This document shows positions 32,736-46,000 of a stretch of 64,000 nt of DNA, piece by piece. The position numbers and the translations under genes are program-made. The first letter of the stretch is position 1, and the number at the start of each line of letters is the position of its first letter. The DNA is taken from assembly GCA_033026295.1 (NCBI GenBank), contig CM065168.1, forward strand, positions 28,632,306-28,696,305, given 5' to 3'. The stretch comes from Channa striata. Lineage: Eukaryota; Chordata; Actinopteri; Anabantiformes; Channidae. The notes under the pieces were generated by a model. That model had not been told where the DNA came from, ran no database searches, and was given only the letters and a program-made list of their open reading frames with translations.

Positions 32736-35700
32736 GGAACGTCACGTACTGATAAGGCGGAAGGAGGAGGAGGATCGCTGACTATTCACCTCTGCAGAGT
32801 GCCCGTCGGGTGTGTGTCTCCCTGCAACATGTTTGTCTAGAACTGCCTGCACGTGTGAGTTTGTGTGTTTAACCGACGTGTGTGTTGCCAGGCGTGGGCG
32901 TTGGTGCCAGTATGAGTTTGCAGGCCTGGCAGTGGGTAGGCCTAATAACAGACTGCAACGGGTCAGGGGGGCATTTAACACTTCTAAACACACTGGCAGA
33001 GCTGCCCACTGATGCCAGATCAGAGGGAGGACCTCACACGCACAGACGCATCAGCGCTGGAGTGAAAGAAATCAGTGCAGATTTGTTGTTGTTTTACATT
33101 TTTTCCTATGGTTTGAACACTTTGGAATTGCAAAAGAAAAATCTCTTCTGAGCAAAAGATACAGTTTAAACTGTCTCCAACATGAAATGCATTTAGTTGC
33201 AATATACAGACACTCATTGGTATTTAAAACAATAAGGTAGAAGTTCATGGTTTAGGCCTGATATATATTATAAGATACATTTTAGCAATTTAGGCTCAAT
33301 GTATTTCTTTTTTTAATGGTACATTTAAAAATCTGCACCATATGTTTTGTAAAAGCTGCTCAAAGTGATCAAAAGCCACAGGACGTCCAGCAAATGGATC
33401 TTACGATGAGATTTTAATTAAAAAATGGATTGAACTGTTGCCTCAACTGGCTCATACTATATACTTTCCTTATATTTTCTACTTTTGAAAAACATTTAAA
33501 TGTAGAGATTTTATTCTACTGTGTGTATACTGGATCCTAAATATGTTTTTATAACAGGTCATTCGTTAATAAATTAGCTGTCAAGGAAGAAAAGCAACCA
33601 CTTGTTGGTTTCAGCCTCTCAAGTACGAAGATTTGCTGCTTCTCTCTGTTTTATGTCAGTGCAAATGGAAAGTTTTAGACATTTCTTGGAAAAGTCAAGA
33701 GGCAAATCTCTGGTCTCTGAGGATTTTTTTCATGGGGATATTTCACTGACATTTATGAGACCAAATGGTAAAAAGAGGTAATCAATGGAGCAGTTAACAA
33801 TAAAAATAATTGTTAGTTACAGCCCCACAAATATAATATTATAAAGTAATGTTGAAACAACATGGACATCTTCCAATCTCAAAATCTGCAGGACAGTGTC
33901 CCACTAAGATTATAAAACTTTGCATTTAAGTGGTCTTGCCAGGATGGGGTCAGACCAGATGACTAAATGAAATTAATTTCTACTCTGACAGTGCCAAGAT
34001 TACATTCTACCAAGTGTTATTGAGTTTAGAGACACCGTCGAAGTCATCTTATAGATCAGTGAGCAGAGGCTTCACTCTCCACCTGTGCTACATTAGGAGT
34101 GTATCGCAATCGTAGTGTGTGTTTGGCAGAGGGAAGAAACGTGTCTGAGACGGGGAAGAATGCACAAAACAAATTAGGAACACCAAGTGACGCCCATGTT
34201 TATCCACTGTTTGTGCGTTATGAATACTAACTGAGTGACATCAGGGGCGGGTCGACTGCTGACCGTGCGTACAATCGAGGCCTTGACCTCTCATTGGCGC
34301 AACCTGCAACATATGATGTTATCTCACCCAATGAGATCGGGGTTTTGGAACAAGCTGGGAGGAGGAGGAGGAGGTTAGAGGGGTGACATACCAGTGCTCA
34401 CCCCGTGTGTGAGTGTGTGTTAATCTGCTTTGTCTGGCTGGGTGCACCATCAGCACTTAAGCACGACCTTTGACCTCTGACCTCAAATATGGGGCCCCTC
34501 TGCACCACCTCCCCAACAGCCACCCCCCACCCCCATTCCCGGATAGTTACTCAGCTCTTTACATCCATGCCGTGCACAGGGACGGAGCGCGACTTTAAGG
34601 GTGGTTATATGTCGGCACGGACGGAGAGATGTGGGGGCGAGGAGGAAGAGACATGGAGAACAGTGTGTTCTCTGCTCTCCTCTCTTGCGTCTCTCTGATG
34701 AGGAGACAAATAGCTATTGTCATCTAAAGAGATGCTGGAGAAAGCAGCTTGCGCTCATGGTTCCTTTGTCTTCCAGCCCTGTGTTTGAGAGTAGGATGAC
34801 AAAGGCCATTTTCATGCTCTGTGTCTCTCTCTGTCACCTCCTCCTCCTCCTTCTCCTCTCTCTCTCTGCTCTCCATTTTAAACCTCTGTCCGCCATGCTG
34901 CACTCCTCTTCTTTCGAGCCTTTCTCTCACGCTGAGAATACCATCCCTTTAGTCACGCCGTCGCCTTTATCTTTCGTTTCCCTCCGTGCCCTGCTCTGTC
35001 ACCGCGTCCTTGCCTCCAACTCTTCGCTCCTTCATCTCCCCACAATCCATTCATCTTTACCCTTTGCTCTCCCTCCGTTCGTCCTCTCACCTGCCACACT
35101 CCTCTGCCGGGGGTCGGCCTAATTATACCTTGCTCATCCTTTCTCCATCGCTCCCTCCATTTTCCCCTATGACTTCCTGACACACACACACCTGTAACTC
35201 AGCGTGACATCTCACAGTCTTTCTATCCATCCCTTCTTCCCTTCATCACTCTTCTCCCTGTTCTGCCTTTCGGTTTCTTCCTGAATGCAAATTTCCAACC
35301 TATTTTTCACTCTTGCACAAACTGAACGCTGTGTTTTTTTCCCCCCCCTAATTCTGTGTTTGCTCTCTCTTCCTGTTCTGCGGTTTCTTGTAGCTGATGT
35401 TGCACCTGTTTAATGCCTGGCTGCCTCTCTTTCTCACCATCTCCCTCTCACTTTTAGCTGTCAATCAACAAGTCACTAAGGGTCCTTTTTTATTTTTTTT
35501 GCCAAGGACATAAACATGCACCTAATTTGAACCGGTTGCACTCAATCCAATTTCTCTCTTTGAAGACAGGAGAGTGTTGATAACCAGAGATTTGAGTCCT
35601 GTGGAGGGAGCTGATAGGAGGAAAAACTTCTATTTCTTTCTCAGTCTCATTCTTTCCCTCTCTTATTGTCAGCCAGTGATCTCCCCAGAGTTCTTCAAAA

Positions 35701-35897
35701 ACAAAGGGAGGAATAAAACAATATTTTTAGACCCTTTCATTTTTCATTACCATAATGATTTTGGGCTTTGTAGAATCTTTTCATGTATATTTGACGGTGT
35801 GTGTTTGTGTGTGTTCAACAGGGTGTGCAGGGTGTTTCTTTTGCTGCACTGCCGCTCTCTCCACTCGGGAGCCCAGAGGTTGAAAAAAGAGAGCATA

Positions 35898-35898
<1 letters not shown>

Positions 35899-35936
<38 letters not shown>
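35899..35936. repeat. (AC)19 microsatellite
   Basis: Uninterrupted AC repeat. Confidence 0.95.
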
Positions 35937-35939
<3 letters not shown>

Positions 35940-36309
35940 CCAAATCAGTCACACTCATCCCCAGCCGTGCTTTCTGTCTATTTATTCCTCGATTCATCCA
36001 ATTCTTTATTTATTTTACACGCTGCTTCCTAATGCAAATAGGTTTGTCTGCTCCCTGCCGAACTGTGGGAGCAGCATGGGACCTGGAGTGTGCATGTGTG
36101 TGTGCATGTGTGTGTGTTTCTCAGCGTTTGTGTGCAAGTAAGTGAATCTGTGTGCACGTGGGAGTTTTGTGCGTGTGTGTGTGTGTGTGTGTGTGAGACC
36201 CAGTGAGTAATAGAGCCAAAGTCCTTATCTGTCACCAGAGAGCTGCATGGCTCTCTCTCAGCTGTCAATCATCCAGCCCTAGAGACAAACACTCGGCTTC
36301 AAACAGTAT

Positions 36310-36545
36310 GAGAGGCAGAAAGAGAGAGAGGACGAGGGACGGATGAGGTAAAGAGAGAGCGAGGGGAGGAGGGGGGACGTGGGGGGGGAAGGAGGGATAA
36401 GAAAAAGATGGAAAGAAAGTGAAGGAGCGCAGAGGAGAGGAGGCAGGTGTGGAGGGACAGGAGGAAGTGAAGGACAAAGGCAAAGAAGTTGTGATAAAAG
36501 TGACGGCGGAGGAGGAGGTGGTGGTGGTGGTGGGGTGGTGGGGGT
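36310..36545 (+). repeat. Homopurine-rich tract, about 235 bp, ending in GGT/GGA repeats
   Basis: The plus strand is overwhelmingly A and G with only scattered pyrimidines. It contains runs of 7 and 8 G and ends in GGA and GGT trinucleotide repeats. Such tracts can form triplex or G-quadruplex structures; open frames through it encode only Lys/Glu/Gly/Arg-rich peptides and are not taken as genes. Confidence 0.85.
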
Positions 36546-37197
36546 GGGTTATTTCAACACCTCTGTTGTGTGTTCTTCAGGCCCCGCAGGTAAAACGGGG
36601 AATGGAACTTTAAAACACTTCACCTGCATGAATTAGACAGGCCCCTTGAAAATACCCGGGCGACTTTTGAAAAAGCCACTCTTTAGAAAATAAAGTGGAA
36701 GAGAAGTGGCGAGGCACGCACACGGGCGTGCTCAAGCACACACCCACACACTGCCATGCACTCTCTCGAACACACACACACATGCGCGCACACACACACA
36801 CACACACATTCTGGCAAAGCTATCAGCAGTGAAATATTGGCATGACACACTTCAATATCCTGACGGGAGTGAATAGGATTTTTGATGACCTCGAGGCTCA
36901 CTCTCTCAGCATGTTTGTGTGCGGTCGTGTGTGTGAGCGCACGCATATGATTGCACTTATGTGTGTCTGTTTGCAATTGAGGAAGCCGTCAGCTAGCTCC
37001 TGACTCTGTCTGTCCTACTTTCGTGGACGGATCCCTCCCTACTTGCCTGCTCGGCCTCTTTGCTCTGCGGGCTAACTGTTGATTTTACCGCAGGGCTCCA
37101 CAACCCCTGGGTCGAGCCGGGCCTGCCGCTCCAGTGCTTTCCCCTAAGCGCTTAAAGCTTCCTTCAGCTGAAAACGGGAGGTGGGGTTTGGTTGGAG

Positions 37198-37229
37198 GGT
37201 GGTAGTGGTGGTGGTGGTGGTGGTGGTGG
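37198..37229. repeat. (GGT)n trinucleotide repeat
   Basis: About ten GGT units with one GTA interruption near the start. Antisense frames give poly-His or poly-Pro, which reflects the repeat rather than a gene. Confidence 0.95.
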
Positions 37230-38529
37230 AGTGTTGGAGAGCCAAGGAGGAGGGGGGGAAAAAGAGAGGCAGCAGCAAAGGGTTTGAGCCCCAAATCGCT
37301 TCAAGATGCGTTCCACTGGAGTCGGAGTAGCTGAGAGTCTGGGAGTCGGGCAGCGCCTGTGAGCCTGTGGGGAAACCGAATGGAAGCCAGGTTCCCATTT
37401 CCAACGGTGGATTAAGCTGTGCTGCAGATACACAAGGTTGCTGTTGGGACATACACAACAAACACGCACACATCCCTGGACTTATATCCGTATATAGTGG
37501 TTCTTTGGAGAATCACAGTCACTTTGAATAAACTAACCTCATCCTTAACATGCAGCGGTGAGCAGCTGCTTCTGAAACTGAATGTGGACACAATAACTTT
37601 AGTTTAACATTGTTTGAAATACCCAGTCTTTATGCGAAGATTTGTTAACCATCAGCTGGTTCCAGCCTCAAACTGAGCACAGGGACACGAACAAACAAGG
37701 CTCCTTCAAATAAAACCCGGCAATGCAAAATGGGACGTGTGAGGCTGTTAATATTATAGCAAAAATCAAAACAAACAGAATCAAGTCAAACGAAACCGTC
37801 CAACTGACTGAAGTATTTACTATGTATCCAAAGCCTATCATAACATCTATTTGTGTACTTCTGTCTTTTATTAGATCTATTACAGTGAATCTGGACACTG
37901 GATATTATTTTGACTTGCTCCTGTATATATTTTCACCTGCTCACCAAATGTGTGTTAACATGAAACAGTCCGCTATTAATAAAGCAATGTTGCTGAAAAC
38001 AAAGGGGCCCGAAAAAGAAACTATTGTATGTTTGTGATCTGTATTTAAAAGATAATATTATCTAAAAACATAATCTGTTTTGTAGTTTTCATGGAATTTC
38101 CTGGAATTAGGACAAACACCAGCTTAGTCTAAAGTGGATCGAGGTTCATGCACAAATAAACGTGCCTTTCCTTTGCTTACTCACTCAGCAGCTTAGTAAC
38201 ATGTATATGACTCAGGGGTCCCGCATACTTTGTGGCCCCCCGGGGCCCCCTATGGATTACACTGCCCTCCTGATACTGTGGCCTCTCTGAGCTTAAGTTG
38301 AGTCACCTTTAGCTAAAGTTTCAGACTCCCTGCCCTCTACGCTTTGGGGCACGGGGGGGGGAGAGGGGACCCTTGGGAGGACGCCTACATGCATGAACGG
38401 GTGTGCGGAGGCTCTCAAACGGACACATAGACACACACGCAGGGAGCTTTGGAAAGGCAGGTGACCCACACTGTGGCAGGTCAGCGTCTCACCTCACTCC
38501 TCTACTCCCAGAGGGAAGACTCTCTTTCA

Positions 38530-38531
<2 letters not shown>

Positions 38532-38572
<41 letters not shown>
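38532..38572. repeat. (GT)20 microsatellite
   Basis: Uninterrupted GT repeat. Confidence 0.95.
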
Positions 38573-38576
<4 letters not shown>

Positions 38577-38912
38577 ATAAAAATGAGAGCCACTGCATGC
38601 ATTATAACCTTCATTCCTCTAGAGCTTGAAATGACCTAATTAAATTAGTAAGGTAGTCGGAGTGAATGAGTTTTGAAGCTCAAAGACTTTTCACACACTG
38701 GGCATAAACACCAGCTGCCACTGTCCGCGTGTGTGTGTTCAGTATTTGTTATCATAAGTTATAACCGCACTAAAAAAAGTGGGAGTTACTGGGGGGTCTG
38801 CACTGTGAGTGTGTGTGTGTGTGTCTCTCAAGGGTCTCCTTCAGCCTCTCCTGAGGACTTCACATGCATAGATGTATCCATTTGTAGAGAAGGGGGTCCT
38901 CTCAATCTCTTC

Positions 38913-38922
<10 letters not shown>

Positions 38923-38952
<30 letters not shown>
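38923..38952. repeat. (CA)15 microsatellite
   Basis: Uninterrupted CA repeat preceded by a CT repeat. Confidence 0.95.
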
Positions 38953-38956
<4 letters not shown>

Positions 38957-40696
38957 CACACACACTGTCAGGGCTGTCAGGACCCACTGTGCTCTATCAC
39001 CACACACCTCCACAAGACCACCTTAATGGGACCAATCCAGACGGCTGCAAATCATCCGGAGTACATGCTTAAAATGGAGGAGAGGGTGAGGAGGAGGTAG
39101 AGACGGTGCTTCCAGACAGTTTGGGAGTGAGGACAGAAAAAGACAGAGATGGGGATTACTGGTGCTATGAGGAAGGAAGTCAGCAATATGATTTAAGATT
39201 TGTGTGTTCGCCTAGAGGAATTGCTTAGTTCCTTTGTGGAGCGATTCATCCAATTTGGGCTCTGAATGTCTCCACTGTGGCTTCATGGCGGCTGGTTAGT
39301 GCATGTCATCAAGTTCATATTCAGACACAAGCCTGAAATACTGCCAACAAGTAGCTGAGTCTTTTGAAAAATCAAAAAAGGAATTCAAAAACAACATACT
39401 TCAGTCCAGCCTTGAACAATTTCAGAGACCAGGAACACAATAGGCGACAATTTTAGCGATCAGCATAATTGTGTGGCATTTGTAAAAGAAAAACGAAAAA
39501 TATGTGTTTGTTCGAGCTTCAAAAAAGTAAGATTGCCCAGTTTCATATCTTAAATTCAATACCTTTGAGGTTAGAGCTGTTCAGACAGGAACGCGTTTTG
39601 AAGATGCTACATTGTCTGCTGCATTAGGATGGTATTTGTCACCATTTTCAGACACTTTATGTGCTAAAAGATTAAAATAACAAAATCAATGACTGTCAAT
39701 TTAGTTATTCATTGCCAAATTTGGTGAGTTTGTATCTAAAAGTTAAAGTTTTAACTAAAACATCAGTTAAATCTTACCCTCCATGGGTAGTTTCAAAGCA
39801 AAATAAATATTTAATTTAATTAATTCTTAAATTACCCAGAAGTCTTTTTTTTTTACACAGTTACGTGGTTTTCACAGTGGTTTCATGGTTTTATTCAGGT
39901 ACCTTGAAATGCCTTGAAAAAAAATTAAGTGTTTGATACTGTAATAGACATTAGAATAAAGAAAATTAAAAGTGGTAAAATACTAAAAAACAAAAACAAA
40001 ATACAAAGCAGAATATCAAATGTATTAAAATAAAATGAATCAAGGACACTTGCATCTTCTATACCCTGGAGTTTACGAACACTCTCAGTTGTTGAACCAA
40101 TTTATTGTTCAAGGTGGTTTATTAATATTATGTCTGGTTGTTTTTGCATTATTCTGTTCGGTGCCACTAAACAATTTTTTCTCTGCTGAAATTAAAGAGG
40201 AAAATGCAGTGACGTGTGGTGAGCCATTGAGATGAAAAAGGTGGCGTTAAATGAAAGCACACAAAGGTGAGGAGTAAGGAACAGAGCGAGCGGGAGGCTG
40301 CGTGAGAAAGAAAGTGAATATAGAGCAGTGTCTCGAGCTCGCATCTATTGAGTGTTTGCAGGAGTAAAAAGCTGAGAGGAAAAAAAAAGTTCGGAGTTGG
40401 AGATGCAGCAGCAGAAACATGAAAAAGAAAACAGGAACAAGGATGCAAATGAGAAAGAGATGAGGAGAAAGAGAGATGGAGATGTTTGCTTGAGAAAAGT
40501 TTCTGTTGACCTGGATTTGGCTGCGTTGTTCAGCTGTGTTCAAAGAGGAGACAGAGTCTTTCTCCATAGTTAGTTCTAGTTTCTCTTTATGGCGCAGCTA
40601 CAAGTTTCAACTTAATGTGATACGCTCATCTGCTGCATTGTAGTGTATGGAATGTATTGAATGCAGCAGGAGCATGGCAGCGAGGGAGATGAGGCC

Positions 40697-40740
40697 TGTG
40701 TGTGTGTGTGTGTGTGTGTGTGTGAGTGTGTGAGTGTGTG
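40697..40740. repeat. (TG)n microsatellite with GAG interruptions
   Basis: A 28-bp TG array followed by TGAG-interrupted TG units. Confidence 0.95.
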
Positions 40741-40843
40741 CTCCTTGCAAATGCCAAGGCATCCTGTGCGCCTCCATGCCGTGTCTCTGTGGTTGTGCTG
40801 GGTGTGATATGTACTGGATGTGACACAGACGCTGCAGCAGGAC

Positions 40844-40847
<4 letters not shown>

Positions 40848-40889
<42 letters not shown>
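40848..40889. repeat. (GT)n microsatellite, 42 bp
   Basis: Uninterrupted GT repeat only about 110 bp after the previous array. Confidence 0.95.
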
Positions 40890-40890
<1 letters not shown>

Positions 40891-42915
40891 ATGACAAGGA
40901 CGCAGTTACCTTCAAAGTCCCATGATGCCAACTAACTATTCAGACGAGGCTGTGCATTGCTACCTGCTGACTGCCACCTCCCGTCGCTGTCTCTGTCTGT
41001 CCCTCCTAAGCCTCATCATTGTCACTCTGGCTTTCTCTTCACCTCCTCCTCCGTCTCCAACCCCTCCCTCCCTCTCTCGCCATATGGAAACTATTACCGC
41101 CGTTGTCGTTTTTCACCGCTAACATTCCTGAGGGCTTTCCAGCGTTAGCTGACTTTACATCCACCTCGTGCTCCTCTCTCCGTGTTCACACTGTTCTTCG
41201 TAGTTGACTTATCTCTCTTCTTTGGTCTCCTCTTTTTCTTCTTAACCCGTTAATATCCAGCTTTGCACAATTAAAATTGCAGAAACTCATCTGTGCAAGC
41301 TGGGAGGCAACAAAAAACCAAAAAAAACACACACACAAAATCACATTGTTGTTGTTGCCCACGCTTGCAAACCAGACAGAGGCATGTCAACGGGCGTATA
41401 TTGTGTGTCCAAACTGGTGGTCTGGTCTCCACTCCTGAAGGACTTCAGGCTCTCTGTTGTCATATGCTTCACTTATATAAATTTTTACACACAGCTGATT
41501 TTAGAACAGCACAACTCGCAAAATCTTTGCTGATCTACAACCCGTAACCACTAACTCAGGGGTCATCGGTGAGATGATCTCGATCAGACCCTTGACATAA
41601 CCAACCAAAGCTTTGTTGTAAAGATAAAATTTGATTAGATTTGTTTAACAATGCTTAGCTAAAGACTGTGGTTCGTTTTGTGCGAATATAGAAGAAATTC
41701 AGCAACCAGTTGCTGATTTTGTTAAAGTGGAATTTTTTGGCTGGAAAACCACAACAATAAGGTAAAAAAAAAAAACCTTTTGAATGTATAGTCATTTGAA
41801 TCAACGTTCACACAAACCGTATCGATTGATACAGCTTTAATGTTGAAAAAATTCAGTTGGAGTGACTGCACATGAGTTTTAAGACCCAATGCCTCATGCT
41901 TTTATCGCTCCAGTAAAATTCTTCATGTTGTGCATCGTTTCGTTTGTATTCTCTTCAAATTCAGCCTGACACTTGTCTTCGCGAGCTTTGACATCTCCTC
42001 TCGAATTTAAAATAAATTTCTGTGGCTTTGTTATTTGGCTACACGGATTTAGTTTCTTCTAACTTTTGCAATATACTGTAGCAAAAAGTTGCTGTTTACA
42101 ACCACCTTTGTATTTCTATAAAAAAAAAAAACAGCATTTCCAAAACAAAGGCGCTGAAGCCCAACGTGTAACTTTCTTTCTCCCTCTTCATGTCCTCATC
42201 AAACTCTCATCCATTTCATCCATAATAAAAATGTTCAGAGGTATCTGGGCCATGCCTTCTAGAGAGAATCAAACTCTCATCAATTTACATTATAGCTCTC
42301 TTTCCCCCTTTCGGTCTCATCCTAGCCCTTCTCTGTCTCCCTCTGTCTCGTACAAATGTCTCTCTATCTCTCTCCAGCTCTATACACACAGTCAAAGACC
42401 ACTTTCTGCAGCTCTTCTCCAGGGTATATGGTTCTTTAATGAAGACAGTAATAATGATTATGGATATTTTAAAACCGGCTGCTTGCCGTGCGCACCGATA
42501 GGACAGAATCTGCAGTGTCTTCATGCAACAGTCCGATTATGCTGAATTTTGAATCAATTACAACAGTTGATTATTCATTCCTAGACGGCAAATAATGTAT
42601 TAAGGATACACAGATAATTAATTTAAGCCGAAAGTAATGGCAAACCAAGATTCTTAATGGATCTTCGGGAACGCGACTTCCAAGATGTATAAAAACAGGG
42701 AAACGGTATAAACTGACCCCACACGCTGAGACATCTACACACGATAACAGCAGTTTTTGATGCAAGGCCTCAAGCTCAGCCTGCAAAACGGGCTTCAAAC
42801 AGACTTGTAGCAGTACTTCTGGATTACAGGTCCGATCAAACACGAGGTCAAGATAAAAGAACACAACACGAGTAAAATTTAAACGCTCCTGAATCTTTTA
42901 TTGTAAGTCTGTCAG

Positions 42916-43077
42916 ATGGAGCAGCAGGCAGAAGATGTAGGTGAGACGTGCAGAGCACAACAGGTCAATTTGATGGAGCTGCTGCTGCTCGCACAAAGAG
43001 TGCGTCAAAGACAGATTGTGTGTTCGGTGAATTTATGTTTCATATACACCCGAGCATGTGTTGTACATTATCTGTGA
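42916..43077 (+). repeat. Unidentified dispersed repeat, copy 2, with a 53-codon open frame
   Basis: Bases 42950-43075 match copy 1 at 2236-2352. In copy 2 an ATG at 42916 opens a 53-codon frame (MEQQAEDVGETCRAQQ..., then MELLLLAQRVRQRQIVCSVN) that stops at 43075-43077. The same frame is open in copy 1 over most of the shared part, and the inner indel between the copies is exactly one codon. This suggests a degraded coding piece of a mobile element. I do not recognise the protein. Confidence 0.55.
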
Positions 43078-46000
43078 GTTGCTGTTTCCGGGCAGCGCTG
43101 CACACAGGGCTACTGATTGCTGCCGCAGAGCCGTGGAAACCTGCCGCAGACCGTTGTCTGTGCGGGTGCTCTGCAAAAGATCCCCATCATAGCGAGTGAT
43201 TTAATCCAGCACTGAGGCTTGAAATAATATTTTCTTTAAAGTAGGTAAAGCAGTCAGCCGGCAGAGTGAGATAATTGTACCTTTACACATTTTTGGAATC
43301 ATTGTTCTTGTACCAGAGGAGCCGTTTTTTTCACACTTACATGATAGGAAATTTATTAAAGAAAACACAAAATGTTTGGAACAAAAAGTTAATTATGGGC
43401 TGAAAGTGGCGTTTAAAGATGCCACGTGGGCTTAAGCGACATGTCCATTTCTACCGAGCATGCGTATGCTCATTGCAGCGTTCTCCAGCACATGAGACCC
43501 AGTGGATTTACTTTAGACAGCTACTCGACGGCCTGCAGGTGTTGCAGCTTGGCGTCGGTGTGTGTGCACGGACGCTCGTCCCATACAGCGCTTATTCATG
43601 CCATGGCCGATCAGTTAGCTGCTCTTTAGTGTGCGTGCTTCCCTGCTGTGCATCTGACAGTGTGTGTACATTAAAGGAAGTGGGATGGAGGGGGGGGGGT
43701 TCACTCAGGGGCCCCTGTGTGTGTGTGATTACGCTGTGTATACCATGAGATTAGTGCAGACAGCTTTATGCGCAGGGCCCACCATAAATCTCCCCACCAC
43801 AGAGCCCAATACTGCCATCGTTTATTATTCCCTAATAGATCAGTCCTCTGCTGTCTCTCCTTGGCTTAGCGCTCACGCCAGGTTGTGGTTGGCTCAAGGA
43901 CAAACCCCCCTCAGAGGCTGGAGGAGGTCAGAGTTTAGAAGAGTTTCGAGCAAATCCTCCACGCTGATTTCATTTTAGTTTACTCTGTGCTCTCCGCCAA
44001 CCTCCGTGTCCTTCCCGCTCCCTCCCTTTCTTTCTCCTTCTGTGTGTTTTGTTGCACTCTGCTTTATTTTCGCCACAATTGTGCGGTTGCAATCTGTCCA
44101 ACTTCTTGCTCTCTCATTGTCCTTATGTGTTTGCTCTGATGCTTTATCACTTTGAGTCCCACCTCTCTCTTTTGTCTCTCGCCTCATTCTCTCCATAAGA
44201 TTTTCGAATTTTTCTCATCATCTCTCTTCCCACCCCCTTTACATTTTTCATGTTCATACAGACTTACACATGCACACACACACACACACACACACCCTCT
44301 TGAGCCCTCCCCCCGCCCCCCGCCCCTGCACCTGTGTGCCCGGCGTTGGTCCAGACACGGCTCGGGTTGCCGTTGTGGAATCTGGGAAATGTTCGAGCTG
44401 TCTGATACGCCACTCAAAGCAGGTACAACGGCAGACATCATCCAGAAAAGACGGACCCGTACAAACCCATGCGGGTCACACAAACGCACACAAACAGTGT
44501 GTGAGGTACATTTCATGGCTTTCAAATCTTTCTCTTCAGTACTGTATCTCAAATTTCAGTGTTTTTGAAGCTGATTAGATATTTTGACAGCAAATTTGGA
44601 ACTTGCCTTGGGAGAGAGACTTGAGTGGGGTCCATGGGGGAGGAGTAGTAGGGTGAGAAGCAGGAGGTGTAAGAGGTCGGGGGGTAGGTCAGGGAGGCTG
44701 ACACTTGAGTCTTCTCAGCTCAGCTCGGGGGCTGTGACGGGGCAACGCTTGGGTTGAGAAAATGATGTTTCTGCCCTCATAAAAGAGCAGAGAAGAAGAA
44801 AAGACAGGGAACCCCCCCCCACCCCCCAAACTCCCTTTCTTCATCCTTGTCCTCCTCCTCTTTCTTCTCCCCCCTCCCTGCCTCTGTGTCACCTCTGGCC
44901 CCCTCCAAACCCCCACACCATGTTTCAAAGTGTGGCCACATGAATGGCTCTATTGTTAACGGCTGAGAAAAAGGGAAGGGGAGAGGAGTGGGGGGCGGAG
45001 AGAGTGGACGGCCAAAGAGATGAGGGAGAGGGAGAGGATGAGAGAAAAAGCAGACACTCACAGAGACCAAAAGAGTGTCTGTGTCAGAGCGAAATGTGGC
45101 CAAAAAGAACAGAGTAAAGGGAAAACATAATGTTGCTCAGGGCTGCCACTGAATGGGATGATTTATTTAGATGTGGTCACAGATGAACTCTGTAAAGTTG
45201 TTGATAAGTTCACCTCACTTCACTTTTCCCTCTCTGCTCTTCGCCTCTTCCTCCTCTCATCCGCACGTCTCCACTGGAGATTCTGTGGGATTGTGCCGGG
45301 CTCACAAACTGTCCTGTGCTATCTGTACCTGCACTGGACTTCGGGGGGGATTTAACGCATCCCCACAGAAAAAAAAAAAGCGCGTGTTGCAATCCAGGTT
45401 CATTGACACGGAGGGAGACGGTGATGTGAGGTAAATACGTGCTCTTTGTCCCACTCCGCTCCACGATTAGATTGGGACAAGGTCTCCCTAACTCATCCTG
45501 TTTACAGTGCACACACATTAACCCGGGTTAACTCTGGCGCTGTGATGCCCGGAGCATGTAGCCCATAAGGCAACTGTTGGAGTGGAGTTCGCTGCCAGTT
45601 GTCTTCCTCTTTTTTTTCAGTTTTTCTCAGTTGTCTTTTTTGTCTTTGCCTCATCCTCTTTGATGTCACATTTGAACATCTCTTCTTTTGCAGGCGTGTT
45701 TTCCTTTTGTCTCTCTGTTGCCTTTCTGCTTGTTCACCACATTTCTTTGTTGCTACATACCTTGCCTGACATGTTCAATATTTTTTTCCCACTCCCTCAC
45801 CCCCACCCTCTCGCTCTGTCTCTCTCTCTCTCTCACTTCACTGATTTCTCCTTTCTTTTTCAAGCACTCCACCTGCCTAGTGGCATTTTACCTTAGCACC
45901 CCCCCCATTCTGCGTGTGTGTGTGTGTGTGTTTGCTGTGCCATTCTGCAATGCGGTTTGACTGTGACTCAGGGTACCATCAGATACCACTCACAGAATGC

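Noticed and set aside
34601..35122. 173-codon open frame on the plus strand
   Set aside because: Composition is set by pyrimidine-rich low-complexity DNA; no similarity recognised.
36683..36976. His/Thr- or Cys/Val-rich frames over CA/TG arrays throughout the window
   Set aside because: Translations of dinucleotide repeats. They occur wherever an array lacks stops and were not annotated as genes.
38233..38252. GC-rich near-palindrome (ggccccccggggccccc) after cagggggtc-like sequence, resembling a hAT end
   Set aside because: No matching inverted end or target duplication was found nearby, so no transposon is called.
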